From assembly GCF_002863305.2 (NCBI RefSeq), contig NZ_CP136962.1:2280521-2344520 (forward strand): DNA of 64,000 nucleotides, written 5' to 3'. A program made the position numbers and the translations under genes. The stretch is from Neisseria perflava (GTDB lineage: Bacteria; Pseudomonadota; Gammaproteobacteria; Burkholderiales; Neisseriaceae). The notes below the pieces were generated by a model, which was given only the letters and a program-made list of their open reading frames with translations, was not told where the DNA came from and did no database searches. Shown here one piece after another: positions 36,042 to 46,290 of this stretch (position 1 is its first letter; the number at the start of each line of letters is the position of its first letter).

Positions 36042-36665
36042 ATGATCGAATTAACCAGAATCAACCTTCTTCCGTATCGGGAAGAGATTAAACAGCGCAA
36101 GCAGCAGCAATTCAAAGTATTGATGCTTGGCGCTTTTGCAGTGGGTTTGGGCTTGGCAGCCGCTACCTATCTCGGTATTGACAGCGCCATCCGCAATCAA
36201 GAAGGCCGCAACAACTTCCTGCAAACCGAAATTGACAGACTTGATAGAGAATTAGGCGAAATCGATAAACTTCAGCAAGAAAAAGAAGCCTTCTTGGCTA
36301 AAAAGCTGAAAGTTGAAGAGTTGCAGGAAAAACGCTATCAAGCGGCCTATATCCTTGATTCTTTGAATGCGCTTACGCCCGATAATACTTATTTGACTGC
36401 GTTGGAAGCAGAAAGCCCGACCAGCTATAAAATCAGCGGTCATGCCATCAGCGACAATAAAATCGCCGTTATGATGCGCTCCCTGCCAAGTACAGGTATT
36501 TTCTTGCAGCCTGAATTGTTGAGCATTAAAAAAGTAGATAACTACCAAGAATTTACTTTGAAATCTTCAATCAACCAAGTGAATACGCCGGCTCCTGCAC
36601 CGACTGCCCAAAGCAGCGGTGAAATGGCCGAACCTGTGGCCGAACCTGCTCCGGAGGCTCAATAA
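36042..36665 (+). CDS. pilN: Type IV pilus assembly protein PilN
   Basis: 207 aa; cytoplasmic motif INLLPYRE at residues 7-14 that docks on PilM, one membrane helix (about 25-45), a coiled coil, then a small ferredoxin-like periplasmic domain. The C-terminus is Ala/Pro/Glu-rich. Its stop overlaps the pilO start (TAATG). Confidence 0.95.
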   Translation: MIELTRINLLPYREEIKQRKQQQFKVLMLGAFAVGLGLAAATYLGIDSAIRNQEGRNNFLQTEIDRLDRELGEIDKLQQEKEAFLAKKLKVEELQEKRYQAAYILDSLNALTPDNTYLTALEAESPTSYKISGHAISDNKIAVMMRSLPSTGIFLQPELLSIKKVDNYQEFTLKSSINQVNTPAPAPTAQSSGEMAEPVAEPAPEAQ

Positions 36666-37336
36666 TGGCATCTAAAAACCTAAAACAATTGGACGTACAA
36701 AACCTGTACCTGCTCAATATGCCTTCAAAACTTTTGCTGGCAGGTTTATTGATTGTCGGTATGTTGGCTTTGGGCTATGTCGGCGTCTTTAAAGATCAGA
36801 TTGAAACCTTGAATACGCAGGAAGCCAAAGAAGATGAGCTGAAGGAAACCTTTACGCGTAAAAGCATTCAGGCGGCAAGTTTGAATAATCTGAAAGCAGA
36901 ATTGGCTTCGATTCGTTCTGCATTCGACGTTTTGTTGAAACAATTGCCGACTGACGCGGAAATTCCGAACCTGATTCAAGAATTGCATCAGGCGGGTTCG
37001 ACCAACGGCTTGCGTTTGGACAGCGTTGCACCGCTCCAACCTGAAAACGATGGCCCGATTCAAAAACTGCCGTATCAGATTTCCATCACAGGCAAATACG
37101 CTCAGATCAGCCAATTTACTCGTGATGTAGGTGATTTGTCGCGCATTATTACGTTGGATTCTTTGAAGTTCGTAAACGCAGGCGAGGATAAAGAAGGCAA
37201 AGGCAATAAAGGCGAATTGACACTGAGCGCGATTGCGACGACTTACAAAGCCCGTCCTGCCGAAGAGATTGCCGCTGAATTGGCTGCGCAACAGGCGCAG
37301 GAAGAAGGCAAATCTGCTGAGAATGAGCAAAAATAA
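36665..37336 (+). CDS. pilO: Type IV pilus assembly protein PilO
   Basis: 223 aa; short cytoplasmic tail, membrane helix at about 20-40 (LLLAGLLIVGMLALGYV), coiled coil and a periplasmic ferredoxin-like domain (LPYQISITGKYAQISQF). Pairs with PilN to form the alignment complex between the inner membrane and PilP/PilQ. Confidence 0.95.
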   Translation: MASKNLKQLDVQNLYLLNMPSKLLLAGLLIVGMLALGYVGVFKDQIETLNTQEAKEDELKETFTRKSIQAASLNNLKAELASIRSAFDVLLKQLPTDAEIPNLIQELHQAGSTNGLRLDSVAPLQPENDGPIQKLPYQISITGKYAQISQFTRDVGDLSRIITLDSLKFVNAGEDKEGKGNKGELTLSAIATTYKARPAEEIAAELAAQQAQEEGKSAENEQK

Positions 37337-37351
37337 AAGAATAGGGAAATC

Positions 37352-37894
37352 ATGAAAAAAATCATCTTACTCTTAAGTCTTCTTCCCTTGGCAGCCTGCA
37401 CGCAAAGCTATGAAGATTTGACTCAATGGATGACGCAAACCCGTCAGGAGGCGAAGTCCAAGATTATTCCGTTTGAAGAGCCGACGGTTACATTGCCCAA
37501 GCCGTATAACCCTCCAAATTTTAAAGGCTTGAATGCGTTTGATTCACGCCGTTTGGATACTGCCCCCAAAGGCGGTAATGCGCCGGATGTAAACCGTCCG
37601 AAAGAAACCTTGGAAGCCTTCAGTCTGGAAAACATGACTTTTGTCGGAACGCTTCAAAGCGGTGGTAAAGTTTCCGGATTTATCAAAGTCAACGACCATG
37701 TTTATACCGTTTATCCCGGAAACTACATCGGTCAGAATTACGGCAGAATCCAAAGTATTACTGAAGATAAAATTATCCTGACCGAGCAAGTTGAAGACAG
37801 CTACGGCAACTGGGTGTACCGGAAGGCCGAATTGCCGTTGAGCAGCAAAGACGCGGATTCTTCCGATAGCTCAGATAGTTCGAATTCAAATTAA
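37352..37894 (+). CDS. pilP: Pilus assembly lipoprotein PilP
   Basis: 180 aa; signal peptide with lipobox LAAC, then a linker and the beta-domain (MTFVGTLQSGGKVSGFIKV near residue 90) that touches the N0 domain of PilQ. The C-terminus is a short Ser/Asp run (SSDSSDSS). Needed to stabilise PilQ in Neisseria. Confidence 0.95.
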   Translation: MKKIILLLSLLPLAACTQSYEDLTQWMTQTRQEAKSKIIPFEEPTVTLPKPYNPPNFKGLNAFDSRRLDTAPKGGNAPDVNRPKETLEAFSLENMTFVGTLQSGGKVSGFIKVNDHVYTVYPGNYIGQNYGRIQSITEDKIILTEQVEDSYGNWVYRKAELPLSSKDADSSDSSDSSNSN

Positions 37895-37914
37895 TTTAGG
37901 GGTCTCACTCGATT

Positions 37915-40047
37915 ATGAAAACCAAGCACATGACAAAATTATTTGCCGGCTTCAGCGTTGCCCTCGCTGTTCAGACGGCCTTTGCAGGCAATATTACCGA
38001 TATCAACGTTTCCACTTTGCCTGACAACCAAAAAATCATCAAAATCCGTTTCGACAAAGACGTCACCACACCTCATGGTTTTGTAACATCTACTCCGGCG
38101 CGTATTGCATTGGATTTTGCCAACACCAATATCCGTTTGCCCCAGCCTGTTTTGGAATATGCCGACCCCTTGCTGAATCAAATTACTGCGGCACAAAACA
38201 ACGACCGCGCACGCGTGGTTTTGGGTTTGAACAAAATCAGCCAATACAATACTGAAATTCGCGGCAACGAAGTTTGGGTATTCGTAAACGAATCTACTGA
38301 CCAAACCAATGCGGCCGTTGTAAATGAACGTGCAGCTACACCGTCTACCGCGCGCGCTACTCAGGCCTATCAAGCCGTTTCGGCCGCCAATATCGATTTC
38401 CGCAAAGGCGCACGCAATTCCGGCATTATTGAACTGTCTGCCCCGGGTTTCAGCGGACAGCCGGACATCAAACAGCAACGCGACCGCGTCGTTGTTACCT
38501 TGAAAAACCATACACTGCCGACACAAGCGCAACGCAGTTTGGATGTGGCTGACTTCAATACGCCTGTACAAAACGTTACGCTCAAACGTATCGGCAATTC
38601 TACCCAGCTCATTATCCGCAACAATAATGCGAATTGGGACATCAATACCAAAGCCTCTTCCGGCCGTTTTGTATTTGAAGTATCGCCTAAAGCCGCCAAT
38701 ACCGAATCCGGCGGCTTGAACCAAAATGCAAACAAATCGTTTAAAGGCCGTAAAATTTCCTTGGACTTCCAAGATGTAGAAGTCCGTACCATTTTGCAGA
38801 TTTTGGCGAAAGAATCCGGCGTGAATATTGTTGCCAGCGATACCGTCAAAGGCACCATGACTTTGTCCCTGAAAGATGTACCTTGGGATCAGGCTTTGGA
38901 TTTGGTCATGCAGGCGCGTAATTTGGATATGCGCCGTCAAGGCAACATCATCAATATTGCTCCTCGCGATGAATTGTTGGCAAAAGACAAAGCCTTCTTG
39001 CAGGCGGAAAAAGAGATTGCCGAATTGGGTCCGCTGTATTCTCAAACCTTCCAGTTGAAATACAAAAACGTGGAAGAATTCCGCAAAATTCTGCGTTTGG
39101 AAGAATACGACAGCAATAATTCCAATACCCGCAACACTTTGTTGAGCAACCGAGGCAGTGCCTTAATTGATCCGGCTACCAATACACTGATCGTAACCGA
39201 TAACCGCGGCGTGATTGAGAAATTCCGCAAACTAATTGATGAACTGGACGTTCCAACCCGTCAAGTGATGGTGGAAGCGCGTATTGTGGAAGCAGAAGAT
39301 ACCTTCTTCCGCAACTTGGGCGTTAAATTCGGTTCCGGTGGTGCAAGTGGCCGTAACGCATGGGGCAGCAACTGGAGCAATGCGCAAACCAACTACAATA
39401 CCAATGCCTCGTTTAACCGTGGCGATGTCCGCTATCCTACTTGGTCTTTGGATCCGAATGTCAGTCTGCCGACCGCAGCCGCAGTCAACAGCATTGCGCT
39501 GGTGCGTGCGTTCTCGTCCGGCGCATTGGGTTTGGAAATCAGCGCGTCTGAAGAACAAGGTAAGAGTAAAACTATTTCCAATCCGCGCGTGCTGACACAA
39601 GACCGCAAAGAAGCCAAAATTGAATCCGGTACGGAAATTCCTTACCAAGAGGCTTCTTCCAGCGGTGCGACTTCGATTACCTTCAAGAAAGCCGTTTTGG
39701 GCTTGACCGTAACGCCGAACATTACGCCTGACGGTCAAATCATTATGACTGTGAAGATTAATCGTGATACCCCGATCGACTGTACCGTAGATTCTCTGAC
39801 AACCAAGTGTATCAACACCAAACACTTGAATACCCAAGCCATGGTTGAAGATGGCGGTACGCTGATTGTCGGCGGTATTTACGAAGAAGAAAGCACCAAT
39901 GCAGTGAACAAAGTACCTGTTTTGGGCGATATTCCTGTTGTCGGCAATCTGTTTAAATCACGCGGCAAACGTGAAAACCGCCGTGAGCTGTTGATCTTCA
40001 TCACGCCGCGCATTATGGACAATGTGGGTAACAATCTGCGTTATTGA
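37915..40047 (+). CDS. pilQ: Type IV pilus secretin PilQ
   Basis: 710 aa outer-membrane secretin forming the pore for the pilus. Signal peptide ending near AFAG, two AMIN domains (from residue 25 to about 240) that bind peptidoglycan, N0/N1 domains ([22 protein letters not shown] near 280) and the C-terminal secretin domain ([15 protein letters not shown] near 675). Between the AMIN domains I see an Ala/Thr-rich linker but not the PAKQQ-type small basic repeats of meningococcal PilQ, which accounts for the shorter length. Confidence 0.96.
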   Translation: MKTKHMTKLFAGFSVALAVQTAFAGNITDINVSTLPDNQKIIKIRFDKDVTTPHGFVTSTPARIALDFANTNIRLPQPVLEYADPLLNQITAAQNNDRARVVLGLNKISQYNTEIRGNEVWVFVNESTDQTNAAVVNERAATPSTARATQAYQAVSAANIDFRKGARNSGIIELSAPGFSGQPDIKQQRDRVVVTLKNHTLPTQAQRSLDVADFNTPVQNVTLKRIGNSTQLIIRNNNANWDINTKASSGRFVFEVSPKAANTESGGLNQNANKSFKGRKISLDFQDVEVRTILQILAKESGVNIVASDTVKGTMTLSLKDVPWDQALDLVMQARNLDMRRQGNIINIAPRDELLAKDKAFLQAEKEIAELGPLYSQTFQLKYKNVEEFRKILRLEEYDSNNSNTRNTLLSNRGSALIDPATNTLIVTDNRGVIEKFRKLIDELDVPTRQVMVEARIVEAEDTFFRNLGVKFGSGGASGRNAWGSNWSNAQTNYNTNASFNRGDVRYPTWSLDPNVSLPTAAAVNSIALVRAFSSGALGLEISASEEQGKSKTISNPRVLTQDRKEAKIESGTEIPYQEASSSGATSITFKKAVLGLTVTPNITPDGQIIMTVKINRDTPIDCTVDSLTTKCINTKHLNTQAMVEDGGTLIVGGIYEEESTNAVNKVPVLGDIPVVGNLFKSRGKRENRRELLIFITPRIMDNVGNNLRY

Positions 40048-40060
40048 TTTTAGAATGACA

Positions 40061-40096
40061 AACAGGCATATCTGCAAAGGTATGCCTGTTTTCGTT
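40061..40096 (+). terminator. Terminator after pilQ
   Basis: AACAGGCATA-loop-TATGCCTGTT followed by TTCGTTTT, a classical intrinsic terminator separate from the DUS pair that follows. Confidence 0.85.
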
Positions 40097-40131
40097 TTCA
40101 GACGGCCTGAGATGAAAAGGCCGTCTGAAAA
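40096..40131. repeat. Inverted DUS pair between pilQ and aroK
   Basis: TTTCAGACGGCCT and AGGCCGTCTGAAA facing each other; second hairpin behind the pilQ terminator. Confidence 0.65.
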
Positions 40132-40169
40132 ACGACGAACTTTTCCACGAAACCACCATATCGTATAAA

Positions 40170-40691
40170 ATGACCCTCATGGAAAAAATCAACGGCAATT
40201 TAATTTTAATCGGGCTGATGGGCGCGGGCAAAACCACTTTAGGCAAGCAGCTTGCCCAAATGTTTGAATGCCCGTTTTACGACAGTGACTACGAAATCTG
40301 CACTTCTTCGGGCGTATCCATTCCGACCATTTTTGAGATGGAAGGGGAGGAAGGCTTCCGCAACCGCGAAACCAATATGCTGAAGAAGCTCGCTTCCCGG
40401 CGCAACATCGTTTTATCGACCGGTGGCGGCTCCGTATTGCGCAGTGAAAACAGACAGATTTTGCGCCAAAACGGCACGGTTGTTTATCTGCATGCCAGCC
40501 CCGAAACCTTGCTGGAGCGTACCCGTTACGACAGCAACCGGCCGCTGTTGCAAGTTGCCGACCCTTTGGCCAAACTGCAAGAGCTGTATGACCAACGCGA
40601 TACGCTGTACCGTCAAACTGCCCATCTCGTCATCGAATCCGACAGCTGTCACAAAACGCTCAAACGCCTGATACAGGCTTTAGACGAATAA
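40170..40691 (+). CDS. aroK: Shikimate kinase
   Basis: 173 aa; P-loop GLMGAGKTT at about residues 15-23, the shikimate-binding DSDYEI and STGGGSVLR. Phosphorylates shikimate on the way to aromatic amino acids. The true start may be the ATG at 40179 (MEKING); neither ATG has a good ribosome binding site, and TATAAA lies just upstream of the first. Followed after 22 bp by aroB, the usual pair behind pilQ. Confidence 0.95.
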   Translation: MTLMEKINGNLILIGLMGAGKTTLGKQLAQMFECPFYDSDYEICTSSGVSIPTIFEMEGEEGFRNRETNMLKKLASRRNIVLSTGGGSVLRSENRQILRQNGTVVYLHASPETLLERTRYDSNRPLLQVADPLAKLQELYDQRDTLYRQTAHLVIESDSCHKTLKRLIQALDE

Positions 40692-40713
40692 ATACGCTTT
40701 GCAAAGGAATACC

Positions 40714-41793
40714 ATGCGCACACTGACTGTCCAAACCCCGTCCCATCAATACCCCATCTTTATCGGGCATAAACTGATTGAGCAGGCAGATACGCTGCTT
40801 CAGCCCTATTTAGGCAAAAAAGCAGCCATCATTACCAACGAAACCGTTGCGCCGCTTTATCTCAAACAGCTTCAGACGGCCTTAGACAGACTGGGCGTGC
40901 CGCATTTCAGCATTATCCTTCCCGACGGCGAAGAATATAAAAACTGGCAGACGCTTAACCTGATTTACGATGGTCTGATGCAAAACCGTGCCGAACGTAA
41001 AACCACTTTAATCGCTTTGGGCGGCGGTGTGATAGGCGATATGGTCGGCTTTGCCGCGGCGACTTATCAGCGTGGCGCACCTTTTATCCAAGTACCGACC
41101 ACATTGCTCAGCCAGGTCGATTCCTCGGTCGGCGGTAAAACTGCCATCAACCATCCGCTCGGTAAAAATATGATTGGCGCGTTCTACCAGCCGCAAGCCG
41201 TGCTGGCCGATTTGACCGCCCTGCAAACGCTGCCGCAACGCGAACTTTCCGCAGGTATAGCCGAAGTCATCAAATACGGCGCATTGGGCGATGCCGAATT
41301 TTTTGCTTGGTTGGAAGAAAATATGGCCGACCTGATGGTGCAACACCAAGAAAAAATGGCAGAAGCCGTTTACCATTGCTGCAAAATGAAGGCCGATATT
41401 GTTGCCCAAGACGAAACCGAGCAGGGCATCCGCGCATGGCTTAATCTCGGCCACACTTTCGGCCATGCCATCGAAGCCGAAATGGGCTACGGCGTATGGT
41501 TGCACGGCGAAGCCGTTGCCGCCGGTTGCGTCCTTGCTTCCCGTTTGTCGCAAATTTTGGGTAAAACCCAACAAGCCGATACCGATCGTATTGCCGCTTT
41601 AATGGAAGCCGCCTCCCTCCCGTCTGCGCCGCCTGTTTTTTCATTTGAAAAATGGATTGAACACATGAGCCACGACAAAAAAGTCAGCAGCGGCATCATG
41701 CGTTTTGTCGGCTTGGAATACTTGGGCAAAGCCAATATCACCGAAATTACCGATATGGAAATCCTCCGCCAAACCTTGCAGCCGTATTTGTGA
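40714..41793 (+). CDS. aroB: 3-dehydroquinate synthase
   Basis: 359 aa NAD- and metal-dependent enzyme that cyclises DAHP to dehydroquinate. [19 protein letters not shown] and [13 protein letters not shown] are the NAD/substrate segments, and [11 protein letters not shown] holds a zinc ligand. ATG at 40714 with AAAGGA upstream preferred over the TTG at 40699. Confidence 0.96.
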   Translation: MRTLTVQTPSHQYPIFIGHKLIEQADTLLQPYLGKKAAIITNETVAPLYLKQLQTALDRLGVPHFSIILPDGEEYKNWQTLNLIYDGLMQNRAERKTTLIALGGGVIGDMVGFAAATYQRGAPFIQVPTTLLSQVDSSVGGKTAINHPLGKNMIGAFYQPQAVLADLTALQTLPQRELSAGIAEVIKYGALGDAEFFAWLEENMADLMVQHQEKMAEAVYHCCKMKADIVAQDETEQGIRAWLNLGHTFGHAIEAEMGYGVWLHGEAVAAGCVLASRLSQILGKTQQADTDRIAALMEAASLPSAPPVFSFEKWIEHMSHDKKVSSGIMRFVGLEYLGKANITEITDMEILRQTLQPYL

Positions 41794-41823
41794 GGAATGA
41801 ATGAGGTTTGCTCCAAAATATAA

Positions 41824-41859
41824 AAAGGCCGTCTGAAAGTCATTTTCAGACGGCCTTTG
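41824..41859. terminator. DUS hairpin after aroB
   Basis: AAAGGCCGTCTGAAA paired with its complement and followed by TTTGGTTTT; closes the aroKB unit. Confidence 0.75.
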
Positions 41860-41922
41860 GTTTTAAAGCGTTTTGATTCATCGGATTAAAGCTAGATAAA
41901 CCAATTTGGGCGGGTCAATTAT

Positions 41923-43236
41923 TTAAAGCGTCTTTTTATCCAACTCGGCAATAATCAGCAAGCCGCTGTCAAAGCGTCGGCTGTCGGCCAGTTTCAGACG
42001 GCCTTGATGGCGTTTGACAATGGTGTCTGCAATGGACAGACCAAGTCCAGTGCCTTGTTGTTCGGTGCCGAGAATGCGGTAGAAGGGGTCGATAACGCGT
42101 TGGCGTTCGCTTGGGGGAATGCCGGGGCCGTCGTCTTCCACCCAGATATTGAGGTATTCGGCGGTTTCGTCAAAACCCAAATCGATGCGGCCGCCTTTTG
42201 GGGTATAGCGGATGGCGTTATCGGTAAAGGTTTTGATAAGGGTGTAGATTTCAGTGTCGTCGGCGTGGATTTGGCAGTCGTTTTCAACGGCGACACCGAT
42301 GTCTTGACCTTTAGCCAGTGCCAGCGGCATGAGTTCTTGCAAGACACGGCGGAACTGGTTTTGCAAGCTGATCAAGGTTTTAGGGCGTTGGGTTTCGGGT
42401 GCTTGGGCGCGTGCGAGGGAAAGGAGTTGCTCGAGCAGGTGGCGGTTGCGCTGTATGCTTTGTTGCAACAGGGCGGACTGCTCGCGCGCTTCGGCGGACA
42501 GCTGCATATTGTTGAGCCGCTCTGCCTGAAGGGAAAGGGCGGTCATGGGGCTGCGCAATTCATGTGCGGCATCGGCGATAAAGCGTTGCTGTTGGCGGAC
42601 GTTTTCGTCGGTACGCTGCAACAGGTTGTTGATGGCGACGACAAAGCCTTGGATTTCGCTGGGAATGTTTTGCGTGTCCATCGGCGAGAGGTCGTTGATT
42701 TGGCGCTGTTCCAAATCGTTGGACAGGGTTTTGACGGAACGCATGGCGCGATGGGTAATCCAGACGGTGAGCAGGATAATCAGGGGCAGGGCGAGGAGCA
42801 TGGGGAGGATGCTCTGCACGGCGGCCATTTCGGCCAGCTCTTCGCGGTAGTCGCTTTCCTGCATGACGGCGATGCGGCCTTGCTTGGTGTCGCGGGTATA
42901 AACGCGGTAGTAATCGTCATCGTCATCAGCCTGAATGGTGTGCAGGCCGTCTGAAATCTGCTCAGGCAGGCTGACAATGGGGTTGGGCGTATTGGGAAAT
43001 TGAACGGAAATCTTGTTGTCGTTGTCGAGTGAGTGTTTCTCATCATCGGCATCGCTCGGATCGAGATAGTTCGCGACTTGGCGCAACAGGTCGTCTTGAA
43101 CCTCTTGGGTCTCGTGATAAGTATCGTAATATGAAAATATGCCTGCAAGAATGGAGAGGGGCAGGAGCATGCAGATTAGGGCGAGGCTGATCCGGACTTG
43201 CAGGGATTGTTTGATGGTGTGGATAAGGCGTTGCAT
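41923..43236 (-). CDS. Two-component sensor kinase, QseC/PmrB-like
   Basis: 437 aa membrane histidine kinase: helix 1 at about 15-37, periplasmic sensor of about 115 residues rich in Asp/Glu (DPSDADDEKH, QADDDDDYYR), helix 2 near 150-170, HAMP, the H-box FIADAAHELRSPMTAL and ATPase motifs DNAIRYTPKGG, DDGPGIP and GTGLGLSIA. The acidic periplasmic patches would suit sensing of metal ions or cationic peptides, as in PmrB; this is inference. It follows its regulator gene by 29 bp holding one DUS. Confidence 0.88.
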   Translation of the reverse strand: MQRLIHTIKQSLQVRISLALICMLLPLSILAGIFSYYDTYHETQEVQDDLLRQVANYLDPSDADDEKHSLDNDNKISVQFPNTPNPIVSLPEQISDGLHTIQADDDDDYYRVYTRDTKQGRIAVMQESDYREELAEMAAVQSILPMLLALPLIILLTVWITHRAMRSVKTLSNDLEQRQINDLSPMDTQNIPSEIQGFVVAINNLLQRTDENVRQQQRFIADAAHELRSPMTALSLQAERLNNMQLSAEAREQSALLQQSIQRNRHLLEQLLSLARAQAPETQRPKTLISLQNQFRRVLQELMPLALAKGQDIGVAVENDCQIHADDTEIYTLIKTFTDNAIRYTPKGGRIDLGFDETAEYLNIWVEDDGPGIPPSERQRVIDPFYRILGTEQQGTGLGLSIADTIVKRHQGRLKLADSRRFDSGLLIIAELDKKTL

Positions 43237-43265
43237 GGTTTGTGTGTTGATGTTGTTGTGGTTTT

Positions 43266-43943
43266 TCAGACGGCCTGGTTGTTTTGTGCAACCAGCCAGC
43301 CAACCCCGCGGACGTTTTGAATCGCTTCTTTGCCGAGTTTTTTGCGTAAGGCGTGAATCAGGAAGTCAACGGCGTTGCTTTCGACTTCTTCGCCCCAGCC
43401 GTAAATTTTGTCTTCCAAATCGCTGCGTGACAGAATCATGCCCGGACGCAGCAGCAGGGCTTGGAGGACGGCAAATTCTTTGTTGCTGAGCATGATGGCC
43501 TGTTCCTGCCCGACCACTTCCGCCTGATGGGTGGAAGGGTTCAGCGTGATGATGCCGTTGCTCAGCAGCGTTTGCGCCTGTCCGCCGTGTCGGCGCAATA
43601 CGGCGCGCATACGGGCTTGCAGTTCCGCCATGTCGAAGGGTTTGACGATGTAGTCGTCTGCGCCGCCGTCTAGGCCGTTGAGGCGGCTGTGCAAATCGTC
43701 GCGTGCGGTCACGATTAAGACAGGGACGGTACAGCCGCCGTTGCGGATTTGCGCCAATACGTCCAAACCGTCTTTGCCGGGCAAACCCAAATCCAAGAGC
43801 AGCAAATCGTATGCCTGCGCCGCCACTGCTGCGGCAACTTCCGAACCACGATTGACCCAATCGACAGCGTAACCGGTGTCTTTCAGGTTGGCACTGACGG
43901 CTTGGGCAATCATGGCATCGTCTTCAACCAATAATACGCGCAT
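43266..43943 (-). CDS. OmpR-family response regulator, QseB/PmrA-like
   Basis: 225 aa: receiver domain with phospho-acceptor Asp51 (LLLLDLGLPG) and acidic pocket EDD at 7-9, then a winged helix of the OmpR type (LSNKEFAVLQALLLRPGMILSR; VRGVGWLV). The ATG at 43943 has GGAG 7 bp upstream. The last residues NQAV and stop are read from the DUS. Because the kinase and regulator differ from MisRS as I know it, this looks like an additional system. Confidence 0.88.
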   Translation of the reverse strand: MRVLLVEDDAMIAQAVSANLKDTGYAVDWVNRGSEVAAAVAAQAYDLLLLDLGLPGKDGLDVLAQIRNGGCTVPVLIVTARDDLHSRLNGLDGGADDYIVKPFDMAELQARMRAVLRRHGGQAQTLLSNGIITLNPSTHQAEVVGQEQAIMLSNKEFAVLQALLLRPGMILSRSDLEDKIYGWGEEVESNAVDFLIHALRKKLGKEAIQNVRGVGWLVAQNNQAV

Positions 43944-44039
43944 GGAAGTTCTCCGTGAGGATGGGTGGATAGTGATTATAACCGCACTCAATTAGTAAAA
44001 ATTTAGGAAGGGTTGAAAAACTGATTTTTTGCAAAAGAT

Positions 44040-44073
44040 GAGGCCGTCTGAAATTTCGTTTTTCAGACGGCCT
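44040..44073 (-). terminator. DUS hairpin after the FMN reductase gene
   Basis: Inverted uptake sequences 17 bp past the stop, between this gene and the response regulator. Confidence 0.7.
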
Positions 44074-44090
44074 GTATGCTTCAATCCCGA

Positions 44091-44657
44091 TTATTTAGGG
44101 TTTTTCTCAATCAAGGCAACCAATTGGTCGATATAGCCTTGAACAAATCCGCGCGCGGATTCGATGAGCTGGCCGTTGTCGTCAAACAGGGTAGGCGAGT
44201 TGCCGAGGAACACTTCCGGCTGGCCGGTCAGCGGCATATCGAAATACGAAAGGGCAAGGCGCAGATTTTTTTGCGCGCTATAACCGCCCATTTTGCCGAC
44301 AGAATGACTGATGATGCCAGCAGGTGTTTTTTTCCAGGCAACATCGGCATTGGGTTTGGAACCGATGTCGATGGCGTTTTTCAGGCAGGCGGGGACGGTA
44401 CGGTTGTTTTCGGAAGTCACGAACAATACGCCGGCAGAGGCTTTGATGGTTTCACGGAACTCGGTATAGCTGGACGGAGTAGGGAAGTCGGTAACGGCAG
44501 GATCGTCGTAGTCGAAGTTGTATAAAGGCAAATGGCCGATTTCGACGATTTGCGCTTCGTAGCCTTCGGGGAACATGGGAATGACGTTTTGTGCGATTTT
44601 GCGTGCAAACGAGCCTTTACGCAGACTGCCGACCAAGATGCTGACTTTCTTTGACAT
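44091..44657 (-). CDS. NADPH-dependent FMN reductase family protein
   Basis: 188 aa flavodoxin-like oxidoreductase (YieF/ChrR type): ILVGSLRKGSFARKIA at the phosphate-binding loop, LFVTSENNRTVPACLKNAID near residue 80, SHSVGKMGGYSAQ near 115. Reduces quinones, azo dyes or metals with NADPH in relatives; physiological substrate unknown. Divergent from the drug exporter gene, with a DUS in between. Confidence 0.85.
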   Translation of the reverse strand: MSKKVSILVGSLRKGSFARKIAQNVIPMFPEGYEAQIVEIGHLPLYNFDYDDPAVTDFPTPSSYTEFRETIKASAGVLFVTSENNRTVPACLKNAIDIGSKPNADVAWKKTPAGIISHSVGKMGGYSAQKNLRLALSYFDMPLTGQPEVFLGNSPTLFDDNGQLIESARGFVQGYIDQLVALIEKNPK

Positions 44658-44793
44658 GTTTTTCTCCTGTTTAATAATAAAAATGAAAACAATTCTAAAT
44701 TTTAGTGTTATCTGGGGAAGCGGTCAAGGTTTCAGACGGCCTGTCAAAACGGTTTATGCTAAAATAACGGTTTCGCTGATATTTCAAATTATT

Positions 44794-46221
44794 ATGCACG
44801 CTTCTGATTCGCAAGAGGACGCAACGGCACACGAATACTATGCCGACAATCCCGACTTTCCAGCTAAAACCATTGTCGCCACCTTATTCATCGGCGCATT
44901 TTTCGGCTATCTCAACGACACGCTGCTGAATGTCGCGCTTACGCCGATTATGAAAGATTTTGGTGTCGATAAGACCACGGTCCAATGGCTGACAACGGGC
45001 TTTTTGCTGGTCATGGGGGCATTTACGCCGATTACGGCCGGCGTGATTCAATGGTTTGAAACGCGCAAAATGGTGCTGTTTACGCAGGCAACGTTTTTAG
45101 CAGGATCGCTGATTTGCGCGTTTGCACCGACGTTTGGCGTATTGGTGGTCGGGCGTATGGTGCAGGCAGTGTCTGCCGCGTTTTTTGTCCCGCTTCTGTT
45201 TAACGGAGTGTTGTCGATTTTCCCGCCCAACAAGCGCGGAACGGCGATGGGCGTGATTACCATGATGTTTGCCGCCGCGCCTGCAATGGGGCCGACGCTG
45301 TCGGGCATCATCATCGACCATACGCATTGGCGCGTGCTGTTCGGCTTTACCGCGCCGTTTATGTTGGCGGCGATGGTGCTGGTGGGCAAATATTTGACAG
45401 TCAATTTGAGCAACATCAGCCGTCCGAAAATCGATATGTTGTCGGCCGTGTTGTCAATTGCGGGTTTGGGCGGGCTGGTTTATGCGAGCAGTAATTTTGC
45501 CCATATGCCGCTGGTGGAATTTATCCTGCTCTTTGCCACTTCCGTTGTGCTGGTGGGGTGGTTTGCGCACCGTCAGTTCCGTTTGGCTACGCCGTTGTTG
45601 AACCTTCGTGCGTTTGAATACAAACAGTTCAGATATTGCGTTGTGATTTTGGCCGGTGCGGTATTCCTGTTCTTGGGCTTGGAACTGATGGTGCCGATGT
45701 ACACGCAGCAAGTGTTGATGCTGACCGGTACGGCAACCGGCCTGATCCTGATGCCTGCCAGTATTGCCCAGGCGATTGCCGCGCCGTTGTTCGGCAAATT
45801 GTTGGACAAAAAGGGCGGACGCTTTGTCGTTTTGCCGGCAACAGTGATGCTGGTGGTGTCGTTGGCGGTATTGTGGCTGTTTTTGCGGATTGATACGCAG
45901 GTGGTGATGTTGACGGCGATGTTTACGCTGTTGGCGCTTTCCGTGTCTGCTTGTGTAACCGGCGAAACTCATGGTCTGAACGCGTTGCCGAAAACGCTCA
46001 ATCCGCACGGTGCGGCGATTCTGACCACCATTAATCCGATTGCCGGTGCCATCGGCGCGGCGTTTTTTGTCGGTGCGACCAATATCGGTGAGAAACTTTC
46101 CAGTGCAGATATGCCGCAACAGGCAATGCTGGACGGTATCCATTTGGCGATGGGTTGCGCTTTGGTTGTCGGTGTTGTGGTTGTCATGTTTGCTTTGCGT
46201 TTGAAAGCGCATCAGAAATAA
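44794..46221 (+). CDS. MFS drug exporter, DHA2 family
   Basis: 475 aa. Fourteen membrane helices can be roughly traced, with the MFS motif A-like segment and FVPLLFNGVLSIFPPNKRGTAMG near residue 130, the typical EmrB/QacA block, and motif C (APAMGPTLSG). Proton-driven export of toxic compounds is the family role; its substrate is not evident and there is no partner membrane-fusion gene. The frame extends upstream to 44575, but that part overlaps the divergent reductase gene, so I start at MHASDSQ. Confidence 0.85.
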   Translation: MHASDSQEDATAHEYYADNPDFPAKTIVATLFIGAFFGYLNDTLLNVALTPIMKDFGVDKTTVQWLTTGFLLVMGAFTPITAGVIQWFETRKMVLFTQATFLAGSLICAFAPTFGVLVVGRMVQAVSAAFFVPLLFNGVLSIFPPNKRGTAMGVITMMFAAAPAMGPTLSGIIIDHTHWRVLFGFTAPFMLAAMVLVGKYLTVNLSNISRPKIDMLSAVLSIAGLGGLVYASSNFAHMPLVEFILLFATSVVLVGWFAHRQFRLATPLLNLRAFEYKQFRYCVVILAGAVFLFLGLELMVPMYTQQVLMLTGTATGLILMPASIAQAIAAPLFGKLLDKKGGRFVVLPATVMLVVSLAVLWLFLRIDTQVVMLTAMFTLLALSVSACVTGETHGLNALPKTLNPHGAAILTTINPIAGAIGAAFFVGATNIGEKLSSADMPQQAMLDGIHLAMGCALVVGVVVVMFALRLKAHQK

Positions 46222-46224
46222 ATA

Positions 46225-46253
46225 AAAGGCCATCTGAAACGTTCAGACGGCCT
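46225..46253 (+). terminator. DUS pair with one degenerate arm
   Basis: First arm AGGCCATCTGAA has one change from the uptake sequence, second arm is intact; 4 bp past the exporter stop. Confidence 0.6.
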
Positions 46254-46290
46254 AAGTATCTCGTAAGAATTTATAAGATTTTGTAACACA

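Noticed and set aside
44575..44793. N-terminal extension of the drug exporter
   Set aside because: It overlaps the divergent FMN reductase gene and adds residues not expected in the family; MHASDSQ gives the normal length.
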